Origin: CAWCTB01 sp963798275
Lineage (GTDB): Bacteria; Acidobacteriota; Terriglobia; Terriglobales; Acidobacteriaceae
Assembly: GCA_963798275.1 (NCBI GenBank)
Contig: CAWCTB010000025.1
Span: forward strand, 68,484 to 132,483
Reading direction: 5' to 3'
DNA: 64,000 bases
Each line of letters opens with the position of its first letter. Within the stretch, counting starts at the first letter, position 1. Positions 18,368 to 26,358 of this stretch are shown one piece after another. A program made the position numbers and the translations under genes. The notes under the pieces are model-generated. The model did not search any database and was not told where the DNA came from. It saw only the letters and a program-made list of their open reading frames with translations.

Positions 18368-20314
18368 ATGACTCGATATCGGCAGTGGAAGTACGTATTC
18401 TGGTTGCTCGCAATTGCGAGCTGCCTGTTTTGGTGCGCTTGTCCCCCACCGGCGCAGCTTGCGGCCACTCTCAGCCCGACTCCCGCGGATTACCGCGGCG
18501 GATGCCCCGGGGTAATTACCTTCAACGGCACCATCACGTCTGACAAGGCACAGGTCGTTACTTACGTCTTCACCCGCAGCGATGGTGCGACCGACACCAT
18601 CCCCAAGACGCTCACCTTCACCAGCGCAGGAAGCAAGCCAGTCAGCACCACCTGGACGCTGGGAGGTGACAGCTTGCCCTATTACTCGGGTTGGGAAGCC
18701 ATAAAGATCACCAGCCCCAGCGTGATCACCTCGAACCAGGCGAATTTCCAGCTACGCTGCAACCCGCCGGCCAACAGCATTCTTGCCGCTCATGGCAATA
18801 CCGATTGGCACATCGACACCGCCAACGAGTTCCTGTTTGGCAAAAACATGGCGGGCACAGTGACCGCTGCCCATCACGCGCCCGACACCTGGAGCAAAAC
18901 CCACATTCACATCGGGCTGACCAACACAGCGAAATACTATTACGATAAAACCCGCGTCGGCACCGGGGCCGATACCAACATACCCAACGGCATTGACCGG
19001 ACCATGCTGTTCTTCTACGCCGGGCACGGCAACCCGGACGTGTGGAGCGCGTTGGGAGAGTTCGCCAGCCAACCCGACGTGCAACTGGCAAACATCACCG
19101 GCGGAGGCAATCTCCGTTATTACTGGCAGTGCTCTTGTGAGGTATTTGCCCACGGTCCGGAAACCTGCACCCCGGCTACAACCTTCCCCTACGGGTGCCC
19201 GGACAAATTCAGCGGAGCCGCCGATTCGGTCGCCATGCGCAACGTCTTCCAGCGCTGGGGGCCGGCGCTGACTTCTGATTTGCGCATGGCCTGCGGTGGA
19301 TCCACATCGATGTATTGCCACACCGAGCAGGTAAACCGCGCCTGGAGCGACTATGGTGCCGGCTCGATCGCTAATATGTTCCTCGACGGATTCGGTGAGG
19401 CCGGAGCCTGGGGTGTTGTCCCACTCTGTATGACATTGGGAGGAAATGACATCACCAAGACCCCCTTGTACGATAACGACTTCACCAATGCACCCAACAC
19501 CTCCGGCAACACTCATTACTACCTGATGTATGCTCTGCCCGGAGTTACCGGCACGCAGCAGGGAAATGTGAGTCAGGCGCAGATTCCGCAGCAGTTGCAG
19601 AAATACAAGCTGATTGCAGCGCCCGTTCCAACCAAGTTCAAGTCGCTGGAGCAGGCAGGTCCGCCGCTGCAGATCACTTCAAAGCTGCTGGCGGGAGGGA
19701 AGGCCAAGCTGGAACGCGTTCCCCAGACTGGCGCTCTGCACTTCGATACCGGCCAGCTTGCCGAGCCCAGCGCGAAGTCGCTGGCCGAGAAGGAATACGT
19801 CCAGCGGGCGGCGGGCTTCCTTAGCGAACAGGGCCTGACCGAGCAACAGACCGCAGAGCCGGTGGTGACCCGCTACATGACCGCCAGCATGCCGGTGAAT
19901 GGCCAGTCCTCGGATCTGCGGCAGTCCCAGGCGGGTGTGAGCGTCGTTTACAAGCGCGTGATCGCAGTGAACGGAGTGCCGCTGGAAGTGCTGGGCACGG
20001 CCGGGACCATTCGCGTGCAATTGAGCAATGACGGCGCCGTGCTGAAGGCCTCGAAGCTCTGGCGCACGCTGCAGCCGATAGGCTCGCCGGTCGCGACCAA
20101 AACCTTTGATCAGGCGCGCGACGACGCCATGAAGAAGCTCGCTGCCGCGGACGGCTACAAACTAGACCTGTGGAAGCTGGGCTACAAGGAGGAGTCCGGC
20201 GCGGAAGGCCAGGACGAACTGGTTCCGGTCTACCAGTTTGCGTTTGTCCCGGTGAAGGCGCATGACATGGATCATCCGCCACAACAGATTGAGGTTCCTG
20301 CTCTCAAGCAGTAG
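18368..20314 (+). CDS. Large lipoprotein with caspase-like His/Cys dyad (DUF6345-type) and PepSY-like tail
   Basis: 648 residues from ATG 18368, preceded by AAAGGAGGAT. The N-terminus has a lipoprotein-like signal (hydrophobic run then CLFWCAC at about 19-25). Residues about 35-110 look like an Ig-like domain. The central domain (about 135-390) contains TMLFFYAGHG with His at 220 and, 35 residues on, YYWQCSC with Cys at 255. A beta strand ending in H-G followed by a strand ending in Cys is the layout of clan CD (caspase-like) peptidases. C-terminal residues 440-640 resemble PepSY/FTP propeptide folds (YKRVIAVNGVPLEVLG...). Protease activity is inference; the family may be inactive. No operon partner. 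Confidence 0.6.
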   Translation: MTRYRQWKYVFWLLAIASCLFWCACPPPAQLAATLSPTPADYRGGCPGVITFNGTITSDKAQVVTYVFTRSDGATDTIPKTLTFTSAGSKPVSTTWTLGGDSLPYYSGWEAIKITSPSVITSNQANFQLRCNPPANSILAAHGNTDWHIDTANEFLFGKNMAGTVTAAHHAPDTWSKTHIHIGLTNTAKYYYDKTRVGTGADTNIPNGIDRTMLFFYAGHGNPDVWSALGEFASQPDVQLANITGGGNLRYYWQCSCEVFAHGPETCTPATTFPYGCPDKFSGAADSVAMRNVFQRWGPALTSDLRMACGGSTSMYCHTEQVNRAWSDYGAGSIANMFLDGFGEAGAWGVVPLCMTLGGNDITKTPLYDNDFTNAPNTSGNTHYYLMYALPGVTGTQQGNVSQAQIPQQLQKYKLIAAPVPTKFKSLEQAGPPLQITSKLLAGGKAKLERVPQTGALHFDTGQLAEPSAKSLAEKEYVQRAAGFLSEQGLTEQQTAEPVVTRYMTASMPVNGQSSDLRQSQAGVSVVYKRVIAVNGVPLEVLGTAGTIRVQLSNDGAVLKASKLWRTLQPIGSPVATKTFDQARDDAMKKLAAADGYKLDLWKLGYKEESGAEGQDELVPVYQFAFVPVKAHDMDHPPQQIEVPALKQ

Positions 20315-20410
20315 CCACGATCCCAGCGCAGCGCGGACGCGCCGCCGGGTGCGTTCGCGCTGCCTAGGGGAATCTCTGATTAAGCCCAATCTTTGGAGTC
20401 AAGCCCAATC

Positions 20411-20606
20411 TTTTGAAGGGGACGGCCTTCAGGCTGTCCGTAAAGGCCGCAAAATGAACGCGGCTTTAGAGGCTGCTAAAAAAAGACGTTCCCGGGTAGA
20501 GCTGGCCTTCAGGCCAGCGTCTAAGCCGTTGCCAATACATTTGCAAATACATAGGGGCTTTAGCCCCGGTAGCACGTTGAACGGGCTTTTTCAGCAGCCT
20601 CCTTAG
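20411..20606. repeat. Dispersed palindromic repeats (acidobacterial REP-like units)
   Basis: Two adjacent units. The first spans about 20411-20480 ('GGCCTTCAGGCTGTCC' ... 'GGCTGCTAAAAAAAGACG'). The second, 20502-20602, consists of CTGGCCTTCAGGCCAGCG, then ACATAGGGGCTTTAGCCCC, then ACGGGCTTTTTCAGCAGCC. The second unit recurs almost base for base in inverted orientation at 51799-51885. A degenerate unit is at 22880-22985. These hairpin-rich units sit only between genes. Confidence 0.8.
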
Positions 20607-20715
20607 CCGCGGAGGGACCGTCCATTGACTTAAACAGACCCTTCTCTGGAATAAGTTCCCGCCACGATCCCCGCAGGCGCACCCGTGGCGAAGGGTAGAG
20701 CCAGGTTTGTCCTCG

Positions 20716-20945
20716 AGTGGGAAAGTCAATCTTATACGGATCGCCAATGTTGAGGTAAAGGACCCGATGCCCTTCGCGCGACCTCGTCCGCCTCCACTGC
20801 CAGGTCGCGAATCGCATAACGAACATTGGCCATGCGCGTGCCCGCCAGAACTTGCGCTGCTTGTTGAGTAGCCATCGGAGCGTCCTTGGTGAATCTTGGG
20901 CAATTTGGAGCGAAGCTCCATTATGAACCAGCGGGGGCACGGCAG
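20716..20945 (-). pseudogene. Truncated duplicate of the aminotransferase 5' end
   Basis: Positions 20716-20875 repeat the first 53 codons of the aminotransferase at 17930-17773 (MATQQAAQVLA...MANVRYAIRDLAV...), with a frameshift after about 35 codons. Homology continues into the upstream DNA to about 20945 (CGTCCTTGGTGAATCTTGGGCAATTTGGAGCGAA...ATTATGAACCAGCGGG). It ends abruptly at the 'DFPT' codons, where unrelated DNA begins. A partial duplication that includes the promoter region of the parent gene; it cannot make an enzyme. Confidence 0.85.
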
Positions 20946-21075
20946 GGACTAGCGGTTTACGGTGAGCCGTTCCGAACCGAACGGCCAGACCCAGAACCGC
21001 CACTTTCTCCTTGCAACCCGAAAGCAGAAACCCGAAAATTGATTATCCATTCCGCTGCGGATCTTTGGAGCGCGT

Positions 21076-21924
21076 ATGTTGAAGATATTCGCCGCGATTA
21101 TCTTAATCATTTTCTCAAGTAGTAGTTTGGCTGAGCAGTCCTGCCCAATCGTCATTAGCAAAGTTAACCCACGCGCATATCCATTTACTGCAGGGATGTT
21201 GAGCGGAATCGATAAAGATCCTTGGGACAAGTATCTTCAAGTCGAGTACACCAACAAAGCGGACAAGACTTCGGTGGCAATTAAGTTTGGCGTTTACTTC
21301 ATGGGAGCTATGAGAGAAGCGAAACAATCTGTTTACTCGTACAGTAGCGACGAGACTGCGAAGCCTGGTCAGACAAAGAAACCGTACTGGTCGGACGGTG
21401 TGTATTATCACGAGTACGGGATGAACTTGCAGGCCATGGTTTGGGTCGAGAAGGTGAGATTTGCAGATGGAACGTATTGGACTGACGACGGAACGCAGTC
21501 ATGTGGCAACGTCCGATTCGAAGATCAGAAGACGTATGCGCCAAATCCGACGTCCGGCATCTCCCAACAATCCAATCCGGAAGCCTCGCCTGTAGTGAAA
21601 CGAAGGCCAGGCGGAGAGAATCCGAGCGCCTCCTCGGCGCCGAATATGCTCTCCTCGCAACAGCAATTGGAGATGGTCAGTAGCGGGCAGGGATCTAGGA
21701 CGGTGGTAACTTCGACTCCGTCAGGTGCGGATCTCTTGATCGACGGAAAAAAAGTCGGGGTGACGCCTATGGTATTCATTCTTTTGCGCAAGCCCAACGA
21801 CGCAGAACGAACGATTGAAGTCACGATGCCGGGCTACAAGCCATATCAAGTCAAGCTCAAGCCAAATGGAACTTCAATCACGTTGCCTGTGTCGCTTCAA
21901 CCCGAAACCCTCCCAGCGCAATAG
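21076..21924 (+). CDS. Secreted PEGA-domain protein
   Basis: 282 residues: signal peptide (about 1-19, ending LAEQ), a beta-rich N-terminal domain with two Cys residues (C23, C139), a Ser/Pro linker, and a C-terminal PEGA-type carbohydrate-interaction domain (about 206-275) with 'VVTSTPSGADLLIDGKKVGVTP' and 'RTIEVTMPGYKPYQVKLK'. PEGA domains occur on exported proteins and are thought to bind surface glycans. Its codon use is visibly more AT-rich than its neighbours. Together with the adjacent repeats and the aminotransferase fragment, this suggests recent arrival. Confidence 0.8.
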   Translation: MLKIFAAIILIIFSSSSLAEQSCPIVISKVNPRAYPFTAGMLSGIDKDPWDKYLQVEYTNKADKTSVAIKFGVYFMGAMREAKQSVYSYSSDETAKPGQTKKPYWSDGVYYHEYGMNLQAMVWVEKVRFADGTYWTDDGTQSCGNVRFEDQKTYAPNPTSGISQQSNPEASPVVKRRPGGENPSASSAPNMLSSQQQLEMVSSGQGSRTVVTSTPSGADLLIDGKKVGVTPMVFILLRKPNDAERTIEVTMPGYKPYQVKLKPNGTSITLPVSLQPETLPAQ

Positions 21925-22339
21925 CGTCGCGATTTCGTGTGTGAACCACCGCACCAAAGTCGTATTAGGGCCTGTTGCGGACGTGGAATAACCCCTTTTT
22001 ACAGCCCCATTCCCCCCCACCCCCGCCCATACCCGCTATAACGATTTTCGATTTCCCTTCCCGGCGAAATCAGGCTACTCTCTGCTCAGTGAATGCTCCT
22101 CGACGCGCATTCGCTTCCAATCCAAGCTGATCTGTATCCGCAAGTCAGGCACGAGCCACTCGCGCCCTGGCTTCCCGGGCCCCGGAAATCTTTGAGCTTT
22201 CGCCATCGCTCTCCCCGCTGAGCAGCAGTACGGCGACAAAGTTCCGGCCCACCACGCGAGTAACCAGGACCGCTCTGCGCACCGGTGTCGTTTACCGGCG
22301 GGCGCCCGGTACTCGCACTTTCGATTGGAGACGAACCAT
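21925..22339. other. Intergenic region with C-rich homopolymer
   Basis: 415 bp with a run of C (ATTCCCCCCCACCCCC at about 22010). Otherwise no hairpin, promoter or gene stands out. The short frames here have no sign of coding. Confidence 0.4.
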
Positions 22340-22757
22340 ATGAAACTCGCGAAGAAGTTGAGCCTCTTGCTTTCCCTGGCCGCTGCCATGACCCTCTCCG
22401 CCCACGCGCAAGACGCCAAGGCGAAGTTCACCCTCGCTCACAATGCGCTACGTCGGCACAGCCATGCTGCCCGCCGGCCAGTACACCATGACGCTGTCGT
22501 TCGACGGCTTCACCAAGGCGATGATCGCGCCCGTCGACCGCAAAGGCGCGGGCATGATTGTGCTGCCGGTGTCCACCGACAGCTACGCCGCCTGCTCCGC
22601 TACCACGGTCAGTATGCAGCGTGACGGAGCCACCTGGAACCTGCGTTCCGTCTGCTTCGCCAGCCAGCAGCTCGCGCTGTACTTCGCTGCTCCGGCAGAG
22701 AAGACCGCGCTGGCCAGCGCTACGCCCGCCCCGGAGACCATCGCCGGATCGCGTTAA
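22340..22757 (+). CDS. Small exported hypothetical protein, frameshifted at about 22445
   Basis: ATG 22340 starts a signal peptide (about 1-22, ending AHAQ) and reads to 'KFTLAHNA'. There the frame is lost near 22445. The +1 frame carries on immediately with 'RYVGTAMLPAGQYTMTLSFDGFTKAM' to a stop at 22757. Joining the two gives a normal secreted protein of about 138 residues, with two Cys (AACSA, VCFAS) and no known enzyme motif. The junction GCGCTAC is explained by a lost CG from GCGCGCTAC, so a sequencing deletion is likely. A terminator follows at 22778. Confidence 0.6.
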
Positions 22758-22777
22758 CTCACTCAAGTTGCCCACTA

Positions 22778-22825
22778 GGGGACGGCCGGCCCACCCACCC
22801 GCAAGCGGCCGTCCCCGTTTTTTCT
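22778..22825 (+). terminator. Rho-independent terminator
   Basis: GGGGACGGCCG pairs with CGGCCGTCCCC (22806-22816) and is followed by GTTTTTTCTTCTTT. It lies 20 bp after the small exported protein gene. Confidence 0.85.
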
Positions 22826-22879
22826 TCTTTCTTGGCGCTCTTAGAAGGGCATGGCTTCACAGGCTGCGGAAAAGATGCG

Positions 22880-22985
22880 CTTTTCAGGTAGAGCCGGCCT
22901 TCAGAGCTTGCCCTGAGCGAAGCCGATGGGCCGGCGTCCAGGCTCTTCCTTTTTTTACTCCGAGGGGCTTCAGCCCCTGAGGGAA
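22880..22985. repeat. Degenerate palindromic repeat
   Basis: Unit of the same family as the repeats at 20411 and 51799: GTAGAGCCGGCCTTCAGAGC ... GGGCCGGCGTCCAGGC ... GAGGGGCTTCAGCCCCTGAGG. It lies within the 370-bp gap before the GAF-ANTAR gene. Confidence 0.65.
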
Positions 22986-23125
22986 TTCTCATTTCCGATA
23001 GCAAAGTGATTGGTGAAACTAGCCCTAATCAACATCACGCCCACGTTACAGCCCATCAATAAACGCAATCACCGCGATAGCAATTATCGATCAGGAGTGC
23101 CGGCATTCCCCGGTACCATTAAATA

Positions 23126-23857
23126 ATGGACCCAGTGCAAGCCAGTCCGACCCTCGAGTTTCTCCATAGCGTCACCAGCCGCATTGCGGCCGCCGATCCG
23201 CTGCATGAAGTGCTCGACCAGATTGTCGAGTTTGTTTCTGAATTCGTAAACTGTGATTCCTGCTTTATCTACGTCCTGGAAGGCAACGACCTCGTACTGC
23301 GCGCCTCCAAGAACCCTCATCCCGAGGTGATCGACCGCCTGCGCGTGCGCCTGGGCGAGGGCATCACCGGATGGGTAGCCGCCCATCGCGAGCCCGTGGT
23401 CATCCCGCACAACGCCTCGCAGGACCCCCGCTTCCGCACCTTCACCGAGCTGCCCGAAGATACCTACGAATCGTTCCTGTCGATCCCCGTCATTTCGCGC
23501 GGCCGCGTCGTCAGCGTGATCAACGTACAGCACCGGGAGCCGTACAGCTTCACGCCGCGTGAGATCAAGGCCATCTCGACCATCGGGCATCTCGTAGGAG
23601 CAGCCATCGAACTCGCGCGGCTGGAAAACGAGATCGTCGAACTCTCCGACAAGCTGGCGGTGCGCAAGATCATCGAACGCGCCAAGGGGATCGTGCAGAA
23701 CGAGTTCGGCATCAGCGAGGAAGAGGCCTACAACATCATCAAGAACCAGGCCCGCAGCCGCCGCAAAACCATGAAGGAAGTCGGTGAGGCCATCCTGCTC
23801 GCCGAAGAACTGAAGCGCGCCCAGAAGATGAACGGCCCAGTCGAACCCCAAGCCTGA
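23126..23857 (+). CDS. GAF-ANTAR signal-responsive RNA-binding antiterminator
   Basis: 243 residues with an N-terminal GAF sensor domain (about 22-165: 'LGEGITGWVAAHREPVVIPH', 'SFLSIPVISRGRVVSVINVQHREP') and a C-terminal ANTAR domain (about 178-240: 'LAVRKIIERAKGIVQNEFGISEEEAYNIIKNQARSRRKTMKEVGEAIL'). ANTAR domains bind paired RNA hairpins to prevent termination; GAF senses a small ligand or redox state. The conserved Ala-Lys-Gly and the 'SRR..TM' positions are present. No partner kinase adjoins, so its target must be elsewhere. Confidence 0.9.
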   Translation: MDPVQASPTLEFLHSVTSRIAAADPLHEVLDQIVEFVSEFVNCDSCFIYVLEGNDLVLRASKNPHPEVIDRLRVRLGEGITGWVAAHREPVVIPHNASQDPRFRTFTELPEDTYESFLSIPVISRGRVVSVINVQHREPYSFTPREIKAISTIGHLVGAAIELARLENEIVELSDKLAVRKIIERAKGIVQNEFGISEEEAYNIIKNQARSRRKTMKEVGEAILLAEELKRAQKMNGPVEPQA

Positions 23858-23989
23858 TCGCTTTCTCAAATCTGCGGCAAATAAAATCCCCACCCTCAGA
23901 CGAAGTGGGTGGGGGCACAGCCCTAAAACGAGTTTAGCTTACAGCCGCTAGCACTTCCGTTTTCCGACCGCTTGGTTCAGCCAGGAAAC

Positions 23990-24315
23990 AAGGTAAGTGT
24001 GTTCCACCAGAGCACCATTTCGGTCGCGGTGCTGGACGGCGACGGCAAGCGAGTGCACCCGCCCCAGCAGCCAGGCGACGCGAATCGGACCCAGCCACGG
24101 AACCACGATCTGAAGAACCTGTTTAAGAGCGCGGCCACCACGGCTGCGGCTCGCCCGGGGGTTTGTCGATTTCTACGAAAGCCTCCTGCGGAAGGGAATG
24201 CGGCCAGAGATGGCGCGGCTGACGCTGGCGCGCAAGATCGCGGCCATGACTTTGCAGGTGGGGAAGATAAGGAGAACCGTTCGACGCCGAGTATCTGAAG
24301 CCACAAGCCGCTTGA
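23990..24315 (+). pseudogene. IS110-family transposase remnant with large internal deletion
   Basis: The first part (about 23990-24055) reads VFHQSTISVAVLDGDGKRV, close to the N-terminus of IS110 DEDD transposases (normally V(G/D)xDVHxSTIS). After a short linker it goes straight to the C-terminal end, RNHDLKNLFKSAATTAAARPG. One or two frameshifts later it reads 'DFYESLLRKGMRPEMARLTLARKIAAMTL' and EPFDAEYLKPQAA before TGA at 24313-24315. About 250 internal residues, including the catalytic core, are missing. A fossil; no intact copy is in the window. Confidence 0.8.
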
Positions 24316-24602
24316 GCGCGCAGGAGCGCAGCAAGAGGGTGAGTTTCTCTCGCGCTTTGCGCTGGGTGCTGAACGCTCGGGTTCGAGGGTAGGTATCCTA
24401 AGAGGGTTAGGCTGCCGGCCACATGGGCGACAAGTCTCACGGGGCACCGTATGCTCCCTCGGAGAACCCAGGAAAGCCATAGTGCCGCCCGCTGCGGCGG
24501 GCGAGTCTCCGACAGGACCATGGCGGGCCCGCTGGGTGGGACTACCGTCAGGCTTGTGCAGCTTCAGCTAGCCTGAGCCGAAGGGAGACTTGAGAAGCTC
24601 GC
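24316..24602. other. Intergenic region after the IS110 remnant
   Basis: 287 bp holding a GCCGCCCGCTGCGGCGGGC hairpin at about 24484-24502. The rest may be the old right flank of the element. No gene seen. Confidence 0.4.
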
Positions 24603-25469
24603 ATGCTCAACGAAAGTGCTCGCGAGGAGCTGTGGTTCGAACGCGACAGTATCCGCCTGCACGCCGTCGCCGCAGGTCCGCAGGATGGGCCCGTCGTCCT
24701 GCTGCTGCATGGCTTTCCCGAGTTCTGGTATTCCTGGCGCAAGCAGATCGGGCCGCTCGCCGCGGCTGGATTCCGCGTCATCGTTCCCGATCAGCGCGGC
24801 TACAACCTGAGCAGCAAGCCGCCGGTCGTCGAGGCATACCAGCTGGAAAATCTCGTCTCTGACATTGTGGGAGTCGTCGATCAGCTCGGCCGGCAGCGCG
24901 TGTATCTCGTGGGGCACGACTGGGGAGCGGTGGTGGCCTGGGGTGTGGCGCTGTTTCATCCCCGGCGGCTACACAAGCTGGGCATCCTCAACGTCCCGCA
25001 TCCGCTGGTAATGATGCGCGCGGCCCGGCATAATCCGCGGCAGATGCTGCGCAGTTGGTACGGCCTGTTCTTCCAGCTTCCGTGGCTGCCCGAACAGGTA
25101 TTTTCCGCCGCCAACTTCAAGCTGGGAACGTCGTCGTTGTTGCTCACCAGCCGCGACGGAACGTTCACCCTCGATGACCTCGCGCACTATCGCGAAGCCT
25201 GGTCGCCGCCGGGGGCAATCACCGCGATGCTCAACTGGTATCGCGCGCTCTTCCGTTACCCGCCCACCATTCCCGATCCGCGGGTGAAAGTGCCGACGCG
25301 CATCTTGTGGGGACGCCGCGATGCGTTTCTTTTGCCCGAGCTGGCGGAAGAGAGCGTGCGCTATTGCGACTCAGCCGAACTCACGTACTTCCCCCAAGCG
25401 AGCCACTGGATCCAGCAGGAGGAGCCCGAGAAGGTGAACCAGGCGCTGATCGCGTTCTTCCGCACGTAA
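24603..25469 (+). CDS. Epoxide-hydrolase-like alpha/beta hydrolase
   Basis: 288 residues. The oxyanion motif HGFPEFW (about 36-42) and the nucleophile elbow GHDWGAVVAW with Asp at about 103 are diagnostic of epoxide hydrolases. Then come the alpha-helical cap with its tyrosines, the acid 'GRRDAFLLPE' and the base 'QASHWIQQEEP' (His about 271). The enzyme would open epoxides to diols in the cytoplasm (no signal peptide). It converges on the Bax-inhibitor gene 21 bp away. Confidence 0.9.
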   Translation: MLNESAREELWFERDSIRLHAVAAGPQDGPVVLLLHGFPEFWYSWRKQIGPLAAAGFRVIVPDQRGYNLSSKPPVVEAYQLENLVSDIVGVVDQLGRQRVYLVGHDWGAVVAWGVALFHPRRLHKLGILNVPHPLVMMRAARHNPRQMLRSWYGLFFQLPWLPEQVFSAANFKLGTSSLLLTSRDGTFTLDDLAHYREAWSPPGAITAMLNWYRALFRYPPTIPDPRVKVPTRILWGRRDAFLLPELAEESVRYCDSAELTYFPQASHWIQQEEPEKVNQALIAFFRT

Positions 25470-25490
25470 CTCTCGCTGGCGATCTGTCAC

Positions 25491-26255
25491 TCAGCTCCGG
25501 CTGCGGAACTTCGAGAGCAACCGCAGCAGCTCGAAGTACAGCCACACCAGCGTGATCAGCAGCGCGAAACCGCTGTACCACTCCATGTACTTGGGAGCAT
25601 TCCAGCGCGCGCCCTGCTCGATCAGGTCGAAGTCGAGCACCAGGTTCATGGCGGCCACGCCCACCACCACCAGGCTGAAGATGATGCCGATGGGCCCCGA
25701 GCCGTTGACCGCGTTGAAGCGGAAGCCGAAGAAGCCCAGCACAAATTGGATGAGGTAGAACACGGCAATGCCGCCGGTCGCGGCCACGATACCGAGCCGC
25801 ATCTTGTCGTTGACCTTGATGAGGCCGGAGCGATACGCCAGCAGCATCACCACCAGCGTGCCGAAGGTGAGTGAGACTGCCTGGATGGCGATGCCGTGAA
25901 AGCGGGTCTCGAACATCGCCGAAACTCCGCCCAGAAGCAAGCCTTCGAGCAGCGCGTACATTGGCGCGGTGATCGGCGCCCATTGCTTTTTGAAGATGGT
26001 GACCATGGCGACGATGAATCCGCCGATGCCGCCGATCGCGACCAGCGGAGCCATCCCGGCCATGGCTTCCTCCGGCGAGGTCGCGGCAAAGAAGCGGTTC
26101 CACGTCCAGGCGGCGGTGGCCACACACAGCAGCACCAGGATGCCGGTCTTGTTCACGGCGCCGGAAATAGTCATCCCCTCGCCCAGGACGCTTTCGTTAG
26201 TGCGGAAAGTGTCCTGGCCCAGCGCGGGATTCGAAGTTCTCATCAATTGCGGCAT
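25491..26255 (-). CDS. Bax inhibitor-1/YccA family membrane protein
   Basis: From ATG 26255 (after GGAGAGAATCGG), 254 residues: a soluble 27-residue start, then about seven membrane helices. It matches the bacterial BI-1/YccA branch with large N-terminal extension ('TNESVLGEGMTISGAVNKTGILVLLC...TWN'). Bacterial members are pH- or calcium-sensitive channels or modulators of membrane protease FtsH; the role here is uncertain. The upstream in-frame ATG at 26351 has no ribosome site. Confidence 0.87.
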   Translation of the reverse strand: MPQLMRTSNPALGQDTFRTNESVLGEGMTISGAVNKTGILVLLCVATAAWTWNRFFAATSPEEAMAGMAPLVAIGGIGGFIVAMVTIFKKQWAPITAPMYALLEGLLLGGVSAMFETRFHGIAIQAVSLTFGTLVVMLLAYRSGLIKVNDKMRLGIVAATGGIAVFYLIQFVLGFFGFRFNAVNGSGPIGIIFSLVVVGVAAMNLVLDFDLIEQGARWNAPKYMEWYSGFALLITLVWLYFELLRLLSKFRSRS

Positions 26256-26358
26256 TCCGATTCTCTCCTTGCGTCGTTCTATTAGATCAGGGGGATAAGG
26301 TGTTGGATGTTTTTGTTCATTGTACGCGGTGCGTAAGGCGGCCGCAGGCAACCAGTTA

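Noticed and set aside
24484..24502. Hairpin GCCGCCCGCTGCGGCGGGC as the end of an intact IS110
   Set aside because: The transposase is mostly deleted and no matching left end is visible.
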